From Bacteroidia bacterium (GTDB lineage: Bacteria > Bacteroidota > Bacteroidia > 2-12-FULL-35-15), in contig JAURXZ010000035.1 of NCBI GenBank assembly GCA_030654175.1, positions 124,001 through 188,000 of the forward strand: a stretch of DNA of 64,000 bases, written 5' to 3'. Below the pieces are notes generated by a model. That model was given only the letters and a program-made list of their open reading frames with translations. It was not told the DNA's origin and ran no database searches. Shown in pieces: positions 35,301-43,190 of this stretch. The translations under genes and the position numbers were made by a program. Every line of letters begins with the position of its first letter. Position 1 is the first letter of the stretch.

Positions 35301-36190
35301 TATGCAGCTTGTTTCTTCTTAGGTTTGAAGGCAAGCCATAAACCAACAATAACAACGGCAGCGGTAACGCCTGCAACGATATAAAAAGTAGTGGCTTTTA
35401 AACCAAGTATTTTTTTATCCTCTTGACCTCCGTCTCCTCCCGGCATTCCCTCAGGTGACGCTTGCCCCCCTCTGATCTGTCCCACAGTCTCTCCGACCTG
35501 TTTTAATCCTTCCATCGCTTTTGCGAAAACATTCGCGCCCGCTCCCGGCTCACCGCTTTGAGCCTTTAAAACTTTTGCCTCTGCTTTTTGTTCGCGAGCG
35601 GCAGCCTTAGAAGCAACCTTTGTATTTTTGCGTTCGATCTTACTTGTTTTTTTCAACTCTTTGCGATCATGTCTCTGAGCGCGATTTTTAGCGAAACGAC
35701 CACCAAAGCCCTCTTCGTAATCATCATCATCGCCATAGTACGAACTCTCAAATTCGTCTAATTCATTTTCAGTATTCTCATTCATAATTTTTAAAATTTT
35801 TAAAGCGTTATTATTTTTATTTATTTGGTAATCGTATTCAGATGCTCTTTCCAATTGATATTCCAGCCTTTTGCGTTGCTCGTAATTATTGAGAGGCAAA
35901 ACCTTGCTTATTGAAAAAACGCTTTCCTTTGGGCTTCTACCGCTTTCTAAATACAATTTAGACGCATATTGGTCGGCTTCAAATTCGCTGCGTGTTTGCA
36001 GATTTATGTGACCTGCTTCGTGAGCTATCACATAAAAACGCTGGTCGTCATTTAACTTTTTCCAGTACTCAGGGTTTAGTTTTATAATCCGGGTTTTCAG
36101 ATTACAATTTGCAGGTGTTTCTCCGATCTCATCAGAAAAAACAACGTCCGCAATTCCTTTCGGTATTGGTATGGTTAATTTATTTTGCAT
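35300..36190 (-). CDS. HExxH putative metalloprotease with C-terminal membrane anchor
   Basis: Preferred start is the ATG at 36190 (296 aa); the frame extends to 36214. N-terminal domain: FYVIAHEAGHINLQTRSEFEADQYA, an HEAGH zinc motif with a downstream Glu/Asp pair as in gluzincins (residues ~57-75). The middle is acidic (ELDEFESSYYGDDDDYEE), then strongly basic, then Gly-rich. A membrane segment lies near the C-terminus (FYIVAGVTAAVVIVGLWLAF), ending in KPKKK. A protease fused to a membrane anchor in the virion gene operon could act in capsid maturation or in host penetration. Catalytic activity is untested. Confidence 0.75.
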   Translation of the reverse strand: MQNKLTIPIPKGIADVVFSDEIGETPANCNLKTRIIKLNPEYWKKLNDDQRFYVIAHEAGHINLQTRSEFEADQYASKLYLESGRSPKESVFSISKVLPLNNYEQRKRLEYQLERASEYDYQINKNNNALKILKIMNENTENELDEFESSYYGDDDDYEEGFGGRFAKNRAQRHDRKELKKTSKIERKNTKVASKAAAREQKAEAKVLKAQSGEPGAGANVFAKAMEGLKQVGETVGQIRGGQASPEGMPGGDGGQEDKKILGLKATTFYIVAGVTAAVVIVGLWLAFKPKKKQAA

Positions 36191-36497
36191 CTTTTTTTCT
36201 TGTAATAAAAGCAATAACCACCAAAACGATAATTATGGCAACGCCTATAACCACCAAGTGTGTATTGTCTTTTACTTCGGGAGTTGATGAGAAAAACGAA
36301 TGCTTTGTTTTTGTTTTGTCTCCTGTAAAATTTACATTTTCAAGGCTCCAAAATAATGTTGCAAACTCATCACCTTTCAAATACAGAGCGTCCCAAACGT
36401 TTTGTATGGTGATCGGTAGATCAATACCATACATTTGAAATAATTGGGCTACGTTCTCACGATGTTGCCCAATTATTTTCTGAATGTTTGCTCTCAT
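36180..36497 (-). CDS. Small C-terminal-anchored membrane protein (105 aa)
   Basis: A soluble helical N-terminus (residues 1-75) and one membrane segment at about residues 80-99 (HLVVIGVAIIIVLVVIAFI), ending in Lys. It sits between the capsid candidate (4 bp upstream) and the HExxH protein (11 bp overlap). In tailless membrane phages, small membrane proteins often flank the capsid gene. No family recognised. Confidence 0.75.
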   Translation of the reverse strand: MRANIQKIIGQHRENVAQLFQMYGIDLPITIQNVWDALYLKGDEFATLFWSLENVNFTGDKTKTKHSFFSSTPEVKDNTHLVVIGVAIIIVLVVIAFITRKKDAK

Positions 36498-36501
36498 TGT
36501 A

Positions 36502-37254
36502 CTATATCATTTTTCTACGTGCATTCACTAAACGTGTAGCATTTGCAAATGCTTTCTTACGTTTTTTAGGAAGCGCTCCAGCTTGGTTATTGATTGCACC
36601 AACTTTCAGAGTTACCTGAATAGATACACCAGTAACGGCAACCACATCAGTACCACCAACAGGCAATAAAATAATTGCTTGGTCGTCCATCTGGAAGTCA
36701 GGGAAAACTTCTTGTACCGGGATAGTGATTTTCTTTGATTGTTGTTGGTACTGATCTAAATAATCATTCAAATCCAAATACTTTGTTTCCGCTGGGAAGA
36801 AAGGATTTGCTTTGATAATGGTTACTTTTTCTTTCCAAGCCTCGTCAGAGTTTGCTTGCAAAACGATCTCGATCAATGCAGTCGGATTCTTTTTTGTGAA
36901 GCGTGACAAGTGTGCAATTGTCAACTTTGGATTAGCAGCCTCAGCACTTAAAATTGCAGCGGCAGCTCCGGCTAATGTTCCATCAGTTAATAACGCATCC
37001 ACAGTTTCACCTGTATATGTAGTTATTGCGGCAGCGGTAGGGAAATCACCAAAACAAACGGCAACCACTTGTTTAGCAGCCATAACGTTTGTCACTTTAA
37101 AGCCGTAACGTAAATCAGAATGTTTCTCAGTTAAAAACGATCTAGCACCCCCTGAGAAGGAAAGGTTATCGTCATTGTCTCCTACATAAGAACTTTCTTC
37201 AGAACCTACATAATTTAATTCATTTGCTAATTTTTCAATTTCTTGAGTTGTCAT
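36502..37254 (-). CDS. Candidate major capsid protein (250 aa)
   Basis: No family match is obvious from reading. The sequence is rich in alternating hydrophobic residues suggesting many beta strands (QVVAVCFGDFPT, IEIVLQAN, KITIPVQEVFP, QAIILLPVGGTDVVAVTGV), with few helices, and has a basic C-terminus (KKRKKAFANATRLVNARRK) that could touch DNA or membrane. Size is close to the smallest double-jelly-roll capsid proteins (PM2 P2, 269 aa). It is the first large gene after the late promoter region and precedes the membrane proteins. Capsid function is an inference from position, size and composition; an alternative is another abundant virion protein. Confidence 0.55.
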   Translation of the reverse strand: MTTQEIEKLANELNYVGSEESSYVGDNDDNLSFSGGARSFLTEKHSDLRYGFKVTNVMAAKQVVAVCFGDFPTAAAITTYTGETVDALLTDGTLAGAAAAILSAEAANPKLTIAHLSRFTKKNPTALIEIVLQANSDEAWKEKVTIIKANPFFPAETKYLDLNDYLDQYQQQSKKITIPVQEVFPDFQMDDQAIILLPVGGTDVVAVTGVSIQVTLKVGAINNQAGALPKKRKKAFANATRLVNARRKMI

Positions 37255-37296
37255 TGTTTTTCACGTTTCGCGTCCGATTTTTTTAAATTGTTTTTT

Positions 37297-37464
37297 TTAT
37301 TTTGCTTTTTTTCCGCCAAAAAGTGTTGGCTTTAGTTTTCCGGTTACTGCGCTGCCGTCAGCGTTCTCAAGATTGTGCGAAAGTGTAAAATGAGCAATTG
37401 TCGCAACCGCGATAATCATCACAAACACAATAGCGAAATCCATAAAAGTTAATGATGGTTTCAT
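37297..37464 (-). CDS. Small membrane protein (55 aa), first late gene
   Basis: Reads MKPSLTFMDFAIVFVMIIAV, a membrane segment at residues 9-25, then TIAHFTLSH and a hydrophilic, Gly/Lys-rich end. Start ATG at 37464, stop at 37297. It lies directly downstream of the repeat-rich promoter region and 42 bp before the capsid candidate. A small virion membrane protein is likely. Confidence 0.65.
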   Translation of the reverse strand: MKPSLTFMDFAIVFVMIIAVATIAHFTLSHNLENADGSAVTGKLKPTLFGGKKAK

Positions 37465-37540
37465 TTTTTCTTTGTTTTTTTTGGTTAATAATTAATTGAT
37501 TTATTTTCAGGCACAAAGATTAGCTACCGTCAAATAACAC

Positions 37541-37613
37541 TTGACGCTAAATGAAATGAAGTGCAATGAAAAGCAATGAAAAGAAGTGAAATGCAATGAA
37601 AGGCAATGAAAAA
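37541..37613 (-). promoter_or_regulatory. Repeat-rich late promoter/operator region
   Basis: Plus-strand sequence begins TTGACGCTAAATGAAATGAAG and continues with four or five GCAATGAAA units at 10-11 bp spacing. It sits between a terminator (37613-37640) and the first virion gene (start 37464). The related TTGACGTGAAATGAAGTG ... GCAATGAAAAGC occurs at 43147-43190 before another operon, so this is a shared binding region for an element regulator. Confidence 0.55.
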
Positions 37614-37640
37614 CCCGCCAATTTTATGATGGCGGGTCAA
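37613..37640 (-). terminator. Terminator of the early operon
   Basis: Minus-strand hairpin GACCCGCCA ... TGGCGGGT followed by T5. The stop of the 62-aa HTH gene lies inside it. It separates the replication/packaging genes from the virion operon. Confidence 0.8.
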
Positions 37641-37812
37641 TTTTTGAAAAGATATATCTTACTTGTTTTCGAGTGTAGCACTTGCCTCTTAACTCTCCAA
37701 TCTCCTTAATATATGGCTCTATCCAAGCGACAAACGTACTGCGAGACACGCCATACAATTCAATTAACTGAAACTGAGTGTAAGGCTTAACAGGCGTTTC
37801 GGTATTATCCAT
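37624..37812 (-). CDS. Small HTH protein (62 aa)
   Basis: The sequence YTQFQLIELYGVSRSTFVAWIEPYIKEIGELRGKCYTRKQVRYIF is a winged-helix/MerR-like or excisionase-like HTH: a helix-turn-helix (residues ~14-32) followed by a small wing. It overlaps the ATPase gene by 8 bp. It may control the neighbouring repeat region (37541-37613). Confidence 0.75.
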   Translation of the reverse strand: MDNTETPVKPYTQFQLIELYGVSRSTFVAWIEPYIKEIGELRGKCYTRKQVRYIFSKIDPPS

Positions 37813-38374
37813 TTAACTTTGTTTTGAAAAGTTTCTTTTTAAAATCGTTCTTATCTGCCATAACTGCGAGGTATTCAACCATTAGTTCATCCAAATAAGG
37901 TGCATCTTTTTTATTGAAACGGCTTGCCGGGGTATCATTCGTTTTGAATATTACATACGCATCACAACGCCTTGCCATATCCAAGGCAACCCACGCCCAA
38001 CAATGGTACATAAACACGAAATCACAATTATGCTGCTTTGCATCAATGATAAATTTTATCATTGGCTTTGTGAATTTTTGACCAACGTATTTGAAGCAAT
38101 CTTCCAACACTACCAATGTATTCCAACAATGCAAACTTATTGCTGTGAATGCTTCTTTTGAATCGGGGTGTATTAAGCGATATACGCCACTTTCCCAGTA
38201 AGGTAATTGCTTAATAGTGATCTGAGGTATATGACGATAAGATGGGTGGTTAAAATCGTCATAGATAAGCACTTTCATGCCTTTCTGAGTGTACAAATGA
38301 ATAAGCCTTTGTAGTTCTGTTGTTTTGCCTGTCCCAGCGCCCCCAACAAATGTAGTCACCTTGTTAAATGCCAT
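37805..38374 (-). CDS. P-loop ATPase, putative genome-packaging ATPase
   Basis: A 189-residue soluble ATPase: Walker A GGAGTGKTTE (residues ~11-20), Walker B WNTLVVLEDC (~84-93), a helix PMIKFIIDAKQHNCDFVFMYHC with a possible sensor, and RRCDAYVIFKTND. This order fits FtsK/HerA-fold packaging ATPases of tailless phages (PM2 P9, PRD1 P9 type) and also Zot proteins of filamentous phages. There is no membrane segment, which disfavours Zot/pI. It lies 8 bp from the HTH gene and overlaps the 197-aa gene at one base. Confidence 0.75.
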   Translation of the reverse strand: MAFNKVTTFVGGAGTGKTTELQRLIHLYTQKGMKVLIYDDFNHPSYRHIPQITIKQLPYWESGVYRLIHPDSKEAFTAISLHCWNTLVVLEDCFKYVGQKFTKPMIKFIIDAKQHNCDFVFMYHCWAWVALDMARRCDAYVIFKTNDTPASRFNKKDAPYLDELMVEYLAVMADKNDFKKKLFKTKLNG

Positions 38375-38967
38375 TAGTCAAACATTATAGTAGCAACGCG
38401 CTTGCCTATTTTATCAATAAAAGCACCTGCCAGTAACAAATTAGGAGAAACGCTTTTGCCTGTTACTTTGTAATATTCAGAAAGAATCTCCCTCATTTCG
38501 TCCTTTTCATCAGCGGTAAATGGAATGCTGTCGCCTGTCTTTTCGTACTTAGCAAAAGACTTGTTAAACCTGCGTTTTAGATTGCTTTCCTCCGGGCTTA
38601 ATTTATCCTCCGGTAAATCCTCCACACGATCAACAATTTCCATTTGTTCCTCAGTAAATTTCTTTTCAAATTTTTTATTGAGGACAATATTTAAAACGGT
38701 ACGCTGCATTAAATCAACAATACCGATGGTAACCGTTGCGGACGCCTCCGCCTCTTTGGTTGTAATTAATTTTACAATTGATTCAGGCGTTTTTTCTGTA
38801 TTCGCTTGGGTGGCTGGCTTTGGCTCCAATGCACTTGCTTTGGTTGTATCAAAGTCGCTGCCCCAATCTGAAATTGCCTTTTCAGTTGTGCTTTCCGTTA
38901 CTGCCGTTTTATGTTCGGTTTCCGAACTGAAAAAATCGTTTATTTCGCTTTGGTCTTTATCTTCCAT
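38374..38967 (-). CDS. Hypothetical protein (197 aa)
   Basis: A low-complexity acidic N-terminus (residues 1-70, Glu/Thr/Lys rich) and a helical C-terminal domain (about 70-197) containing GIVDLMQRTVLNIVLNKKFEKK and ILSEYYKVTGKSVSPNLLLAGAFIDKIGKRVATIMFD. No family recognised. It lies between the coiled-coil 113-aa gene and the ATPase and could be a scaffold or packaging partner; this is positional only. Confidence 0.65.
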   Translation of the reverse strand: MEDKDQSEINDFFSSETEHKTAVTESTTEKAISDWGSDFDTTKASALEPKPATQANTEKTPESIVKLITTKEAEASATVTIGIVDLMQRTVLNIVLNKKFEKKFTEEQMEIVDRVEDLPEDKLSPEESNLKRRFNKSFAKYEKTGDSIPFTADEKDEMREILSEYYKVTGKSVSPNLLLAGAFIDKIGKRVATIMFD

Positions 38968-38978
38968 TTTAGGCTGTT

Positions 38979-39320
38979 TTATTGATTTGTGGCGTACTTC
39001 TGTACAATTGGAACTATATCCTTTACAAAAGAGAATTTTTCTTCTAATCGCTTTTCGTAGCGATGTCCGATCACTGGCATTTTTGATTTGGTAATTAATC
39101 CTATGATGTCAGAAAGTGAAGTAAGAAGCAAAGAAAAAACACTCTCCTCACCTGAGATCAGTTCGGCTTTTATTGTTTTGCCGCTTGCGTCCAGTAAGCC
39201 CAAAACGCCAATTATTTGACGAACTAATTTTATTACTTCATTGATTTCTGTTTGCAATTCACCGTTGTGCTTTTGCAACTCTGCTATTTTAGCCTCTAAC
39301 TGTTTGACTGTTTGTTCCAT
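38979..39320 (-). CDS. Coiled-coil protein (113 aa)
   Basis: The N-terminal 35 or so residues (QTVKQLEAKIAELQKHNGEL) form a clear coiled coil; the rest contains a short hydrophobic stretch (FSLLLTSLSDIIGLI) that is too polar for a firm membrane call. Start is the ATG of a TAATG overlapping the zinc-ribbon gene. Function unknown. Confidence 0.7.
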   Translation of the reverse strand: MEQTVKQLEAKIAELQKHNGELQTEINEVIKLVRQIIGVLGLLDASGKTIKAELISGEESVFSLLLTSLSDIIGLITKSKMPVIGHRYEKRLEEKFSFVKDIVPIVQKYATNQ

Positions 39321-39454
39321 TATTTCTTTTTTCTTTTTTTAGTTTTGCTTTGCGCTTTCGAAAAACATGGGAAACACCATCCCATTCTTAAATCCTCCTT
39401 TGTTGAGCCACATTTTACACAGCCTTTCGGCTTAAACACCTTTTTTACTGCCAT
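39320..39454 (-). CDS. Small zinc-ribbon protein (44 aa)
   Basis: Contains CVKCGSTKEDLRMGWCFPC, two CxxC knuckles 11 residues apart, and a basic Lys/Arg tail. Start ATG overlaps the stop of the 64-aa gene (TAATG) and its own stop overlaps the 113-aa gene (TAATG). The continuous coupling argues it is real. Likely a small nucleic-acid-binding protein. Confidence 0.7.
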   Translation of the reverse strand: MAVKKVFKPKGCVKCGSTKEDLRMGWCFPCFSKAQSKTKKRKKK

Positions 39455-39648
39455 TATCTACGGTTTGGGTTTTTCTTGGTTGGTTGCCAGTATTTTAATT
39501 TTCTCCATTTAGGAAAATACATAGGAGTTGTTTCAGGGGCGTTGTATGGTATTTGAGTACTATTGAGTTCAGTCCAACCCTTATCAAATGCCATGTAAAC
39601 GAACATACATAGAGCCAATATTCCTATTACAATTAATGTAGATTCCAT
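39454..39648 (-). CDS. Small membrane protein (64 aa)
   Basis: N-terminal membrane segment (LIVIGILALCMFVYMAF, residues 5-21) then a hydrophilic, Trp/Tyr/Pro-containing tail. It is coupled to the next gene by TAATG. Not recognised; similar architecture to the late membrane proteins but placed in the early/packaging operon. Confidence 0.65.
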   Translation of the reverse strand: MESTLIVIGILALCMFVYMAFDKGWTELNSTQIPYNAPETTPMYFPKWRKLKYWQPTKKNPNRR

Positions 39649-39650
39649 TT

Positions 39651-40358
39651 TTATGAATTGGCTTTTAAGTTCATCCTGCGAATGATGGCGGGGAAATTTC
39701 TCTCCAGCGTTTTGTTTACGGATAGATTGACCAGCGCTGAGATAAAACTGGAATCATTTCCTTTCTCATAAGCAAGAACATTCCCCTGGGCAATGAAAGG
39801 CCGGCATAAACGTATTTTATCAGCGGTTTCTTTGCCGAATGTTACGATCACTTGCTCAGGGGAAAGTTTAATAGGAGTTTCTTTTATTGCTTCGATAGGT
39901 TTTTCAACCTCTATTTTTTCGGGTTGCTTTTTAGCCAATTTCACTAAAGCGGAAAATGATTCGGAAACCGTTTCGTAGTTCGTTTTGAATTCCATCCAAA
40001 AATCAAAATCATTTTGCGAAACTCTTAAGGAAAGGGGTTGAGTTTTGGAGATTGCATCTTGTAAGCCTTCGCGGAATTCAATGTGTGTTATAGCTGTATT
40101 CGCTGTATTCCCTTGTAAACCTTGGTTGAATTCATCGGATACCGTATATGTATTCGTGCTATTTGGGTCTGTATTCGTAATGATTACACTTTTTTTCTCA
40201 TTGCTTACATCAGTATTCGCAATGTTTACATTATTGTTTACATCAGTTCCGTCCGCATTCGCAATGTTTACATTTTTGTTTACATCAGTTCCGTCTGTAT
40301 TCGCAATGTTTACATTTTTTTTATTCGATGTATTCTTTTTTGATTTCATTGTATTCAT
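39651..40358 (-). CDS. Hypothetical protein with N-terminal repeats (235 aa)
   Basis: After MNTMKSKKNTSN the protein carries three near-identical 14-residue repeats of the type NKNVNIANTDGTDV plus a fourth degenerate copy, encoded by DNA repeats at 40190-40325. The C-terminal domain (about 105-235) is helical (NDFDFWMEFKTNYETVSESFSALVKLAKK ... VIVTFGKETADKIRLC). No family recognised. The repeat region could vary by slipped-strand mispairing. An upstream palindromic TAGTACTATTATCGTACTA-like sequence (about 40408-40440) lies near its promoter. Confidence 0.7.
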   Translation of the reverse strand: MNTMKSKKNTSNKKNVNIANTDGTDVNKNVNIANADGTDVNNNVNIANTDVSNEKKSVIITNTDPNSTNTYTVSDEFNQGLQGNTANTAITHIEFREGLQDAISKTQPLSLRVSQNDFDFWMEFKTNYETVSESFSALVKLAKKQPEKIEVEKPIEAIKETPIKLSPEQVIVTFGKETADKIRLCRPFIAQGNVLAYEKGNDSSFISALVNLSVNKTLERNFPAIIRRMNLKANS

Positions 40359-40463
40359 CTTTTGATTTTATGAATACAAAAGAATTCAAAAAAATAAAGC
40401 GAATCGAAATAGTACTATTATCGTACTATTTCAATTCGCTTTATTTTTTTTTGTATATGGAAG

Positions 40464-40661
40464 TTATTCCCCTACAAAAGGTCTTAATTCAACATTGTTA
40501 CTCATTACTTTGTCTAATTCGACATCGTTTTTAGTGTTTTCAATTTCAGTTAAATAAGGCTGAATTACCCCGCCTTTCTTACACTTCATTAAAACACTTT
40601 CTTTTCTTTTGCTGAATCTATTCTCTGAATTCTTTGCAGTCACTTCTTTTTTCTTAGCCAT
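40464..40661 (-). CDS. Small basic hypothetical protein (65 aa)
   Basis: Reads MAKKKEVTAKNSENRFSKRKESVLMK..., charged, no membrane segment, no recognised domain. It lies between the SSB gene and the 235-aa gene. An AT-rich inverted repeat follows its stop (40400-40445: AAATAGTACTATTATCGTACTATTT), which may act as its terminator or as an operator. Confidence 0.6.
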   Translation of the reverse strand: MAKKKEVTAKNSENRFSKRKESVLMKCKKGGVIQPYLTEIENTKNDVELDKVMSNNVELRPFVGE

Positions 40662-40721
40662 TGTATTTATTTGTTATTTATTATTAATCCTTTTGAACGC
40701 AAGGAATTCAGCGGTAATGAT

Positions 40722-41132
40722 TTAAAATGGAAGGTCGTCACCTTCCGAAGCTGTGGTAAAAGATTCCGTTTTAGTGTCTGTTTTTTCGCCTGTGTCGTCT
40801 TTTTTATCTGCGAAGGTCAATAGTTCAATTTGCTTCACATTGATGCGATTATCAATAGCGTTTTGCTTGTCTTTTGTTTGATAAATTTCAGCGGATGGCG
40901 AACCCTCTACAAATACTTTTATGCCTTTTGTCAAATACTTCGTTACCTCTGTTGGTTGTGAAGATTCGCGCCAAATGGTACAACTGTAATAAGTTGCTTT
41001 GTCAACTTTTACACCTTCTTTGTTTTTGTAACTTTCATTGTGAGCAATAACAAAATTGATTGCTTTGCGCCCGTTTGATTCTCTTACTTGCGCATCTCTT
41101 ACGATGTTTCCGATTACTTGTAGTTTTTGCAT
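40722..41132 (-). CDS. ssb: Single-stranded DNA-binding protein
   Basis: A 136-residue OB-fold protein: MQKLQVIGNIVRDAQVRE, INFVIAHNESYK, ATYYSCTIW, and LTKGIKVFVEGSPSAEIY are typical SSB strands, and the C-terminus ends in DDLPF, the acidic tip that recruits partner proteins. It supports replication of the element, next to the Rep gene. Confidence 0.93.
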   Translation of the reverse strand: MQKLQVIGNIVRDAQVRESNGRKAINFVIAHNESYKNKEGVKVDKATYYSCTIWRESSQPTEVTKYLTKGIKVFVEGSPSAEIYQTKDKQNAIDNRINVKQIELLTFADKKDDTGEKTDTKTESFTTASEGDDLPF

Positions 41133-41176
41133 GATGTTTTTTTGTTTTTAGTTATTATTATTATTATTTGTGAATT

Positions 41177-41476
41177 TTAGGAAAACGAAATGATGTAATC
41201 ACCGGCCTTTACTTCAAAGCTAAGGCCATTTGAAAAAGTGTATTTTTTGTCGTATTTAAAAATGTACACACCACGAAAAGCAAATGTTTTAATCTTTCTA
41301 TCTTTACTATATCCGAGAGGGAATTGGATTTTATTGTAATGCTTTGGGATTCCATCTTTATCGAATAGCCTACTTTCAATCCATTTTGAGTAATTTCTTA
41401 ACTCGAACATTTTTTCATTAGTACCTGTTATTTCAAATGCCTTTTTACTCAATGGGAGTATTAATGTTTTTGTCAT
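41177..41476 (-). CDS. ASCH/PUA-like hypothetical protein (99 aa)
   Basis: Contains ILPLSKKAFEITGTNEKMFELR then YNKIQFPLGYSKDRKIKTFAFRGV; the pattern 'L..K.ya..I..G.K..E.R' plus a beta barrel recalls ASCH-domain proteins encoded by many phages, which may bind modified bases or RNA. The match is by eye only. It lies between Rep and SSB. Confidence 0.6.
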   Translation of the reverse strand: MTKTLILPLSKKAFEITGTNEKMFELRNYSKWIESRLFDKDGIPKHYNKIQFPLGYSKDRKIKTFAFRGVYIFKYDKKYTFSNGLSFEVKAGDYIISFS

Positions 41477-41501
41477 GTTATTTTAAATTATTGATTTAAT
41501 T

Positions 41502-42809
41502 CTAATCTCCAAAAGCAGCGGTCGCATAACTATTTCCATTTCGTTCTGCTAATTCATTTACTTCATTTCTTAAGCCAATTTCATTCATTATGAAATTGAG
41601 CGTGTCAGATCGTTTGGGGTCAACAAATTTTTTGTACTTCTTTTCCCACTCAGGCAACTTTTTTTCTAAATAAGATTCCAATTTATATTTGGCAACCCTA
41701 TCCCGGATTATTTCAATAGCTTCATTGGTTTTGTTTTCTTCTAAATATTCTTTGTGCATATCTTGAATTAATCCATGTATAAGCAGTTTTGCTTTATATA
41801 AGCCATCTTTTTCTACACGTTGAATCTTATCTATCAATTTGCCCCCAAACTTGTTATAAGGCAGTAAATCAATATTAGTACACCTTGTTATATTTTCATT
41901 GTCATTAAAACAAGCTTCAAAGTATTTTTTACAATGTGTGCGAACAATGCTTATTAATCCCTCCGGGCTTTTTAATAATTCAATTGAAAATTTTTTGATC
42001 TCTTTTATACTTTCCGATTTCAAACGAATCTCAAACCTGTAAATATTTTCCTGTCCTTTTATGTAGTACTGTTGGTCTCCTTTTCTTTCTTCCCTGTTTA
42101 GTTCTATACCCTGCAATTTAAGATCGTTCAACTTATTGATAACGCCATTCTTTAACCAAAATTCCTGTATATAATCCTTTCCGCTTTTTACGATTTCAAG
42201 GCTTTTATTGTATATGGTTATCATTTTGTTGCCTCCACTTGAACCGATGTTGAAATTTTCAAAGAGCCTTGTTTTTGGATTAAGGACCTTTGCCGAAAAA
42301 ATGGACCGCTTTTCGCTGTTGTTTTTTAGTAGTATAGTTTCTCTACCAAGGTTCTGTTTTGCATATACGTTCATCAATTTTTGCAAATAACCTACACCAT
42401 CAATAGCAATATCAATACGGCTGCAACCGCTATATCTTAAGCCTTTTGATGCCAAACAATCGTAAATTGTTTGCCATACACCACTATAAAGAGTGTGATT
42501 TGTAAATTCTACTTTTACTATATCCTTAGCAAAGAAAACTTCGTTTTTGCTGTGCATTAAAACATGGGCACACTCTTCTTTTTTGTAGAATAAAACAAAG
42601 TGAGTGTTAAAATGTAAAGTTGGTCTGTTGATCTCAGTTAAAACAATATCTTCATTTAGTATAATTTCGTCACCCTCTGTATAGCTATCTTCAAACAAAC
42701 CAAGGTTTTTAAAATACATAGAAAGCCAATCCAACGTAATACAGTACTTTCCTTGTTCCTGTTCGTTTAACAAGTCCTCAACTTCTGAAAAATCGGATTC
42801 TACTTTCAT
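41502..42809 (-). CDS. Replication initiation protein, rolling-circle type
   Basis: A 435-residue protein. The central CSRIDIAIDGVGYLQKLMN (about residues 131-149), followed by GGNKMITIYNKSLEI and IYRFEIRLKSESIKEI, matches the phage/plasmid replication initiation factor family (Rep_trans, PF02486, as in filamentous phages and pT181-like plasmids). It would nick one strand at the origin. The catalytic Tyr cannot be assigned with confidence by eye. It implies single-stranded or rolling-circle replication of the element. Confidence 0.8.
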   Translation of the reverse strand: MKVESDFSEVEDLLNEQEQGKYCITLDWLSMYFKNLGLFEDSYTEGDEIILNEDIVLTEINRPTLHFNTHFVLFYKKEECAHVLMHSKNEVFFAKDIVKVEFTNHTLYSGVWQTIYDCLASKGLRYSGCSRIDIAIDGVGYLQKLMNVYAKQNLGRETILLKNNSEKRSIFSAKVLNPKTRLFENFNIGSSGGNKMITIYNKSLEIVKSGKDYIQEFWLKNGVINKLNDLKLQGIELNREERKGDQQYYIKGQENIYRFEIRLKSESIKEIKKFSIELLKSPEGLISIVRTHCKKYFEACFNDNENITRCTNIDLLPYNKFGGKLIDKIQRVEKDGLYKAKLLIHGLIQDMHKEYLEENKTNEAIEIIRDRVAKYKLESYLEKKLPEWEKKYKKFVDPKRSDTLNFIMNEIGLRNEVNELAERNGNSYATAAFGD

Positions 42810-42887
42810 TTATTTATTCTTAGTGTGAAATTGTGCGGTCGGTATAACTCTCCGACCGCTAAAGGAAATAAATCCCGAAATTTTAAA

Positions 42888-43112
42888 TTAATCTATTGGA
42901 AACAGGCTTTCTTTTTGCCCTGTTATTGAGGCTTTAGAGATAAGCGATTCAACCCCACCGAAAGAATCTATTCTTTTTAATTTTGCTTTCACCTCAGTTA
43001 ATGTTTTAAGCCTTGCATTGAATATTAATAGCTGGTGTGAATTCAATTTTCTTGATTTGGCTACATTTTTCGCCATGTGAATAATCCAGTCTATTACTTT
43101 GTCCTCTTTCAT
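42888..43112 (-). CDS. Small hypothetical protein (74 aa)
   Basis: A helical, basic protein (VIDWIIHMAKNVAKSRKLNSHQLLIFNARLKTL) without recognised domain. It is the first gene after the repeat region at 43147-43190 and precedes Rep by 78 bp. Possibly a replication accessory or copy-control protein. Confidence 0.65.
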   Translation of the reverse strand: MKEDKVIDWIIHMAKNVAKSRKLNSHQLLIFNARLKTLTEVKAKLKRIDSFGGVESLISKASITGQKESLFPID

Positions 43113-43146
43113 ATTTTTGCGAATTAACAGTTTATGTTAAAAATGG

Positions 43147-43190
43147 TTGACGTGAAATGAAGTGAAATGAACTCAAACGCAATGAAAAGC
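43147..43190 (-). promoter_or_regulatory. Second copy of the TTGACG/ATGAA operator region
   Basis: TTGACGTGAAATGAAGTGAAATGAA-ctcaaac-GCAATGAAAAGC (in pieces). Same order and start as the region at 37541-37613. It sits upstream of the 74-aa gene and Rep and overlaps the 3' end of the 73-aa gene. Confidence 0.5.

Noticed and set aside
37541-37613. CRISPR-like array
   Set aside because: Units are only 10-11 bp with no distinct spacers; there are no cas genes in the window.
37805-38374. Zot/pI assembly ATPase of a filamentous phage
   Set aside because: The protein is soluble throughout, while Zot/pI proteins have a membrane segment; the muramidase, holin and fibre genes also argue against a non-lytic filamentous phage. 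Not fully excluded.
38525-39094. A 189-codon plus-strand frame opposite the 197-aa gene
   Set aside because: It crosses two minus-strand genes whose ends couple by overlaps; the composition (Ser/Leu/Val-rich) is typical of antisense shadow frames.
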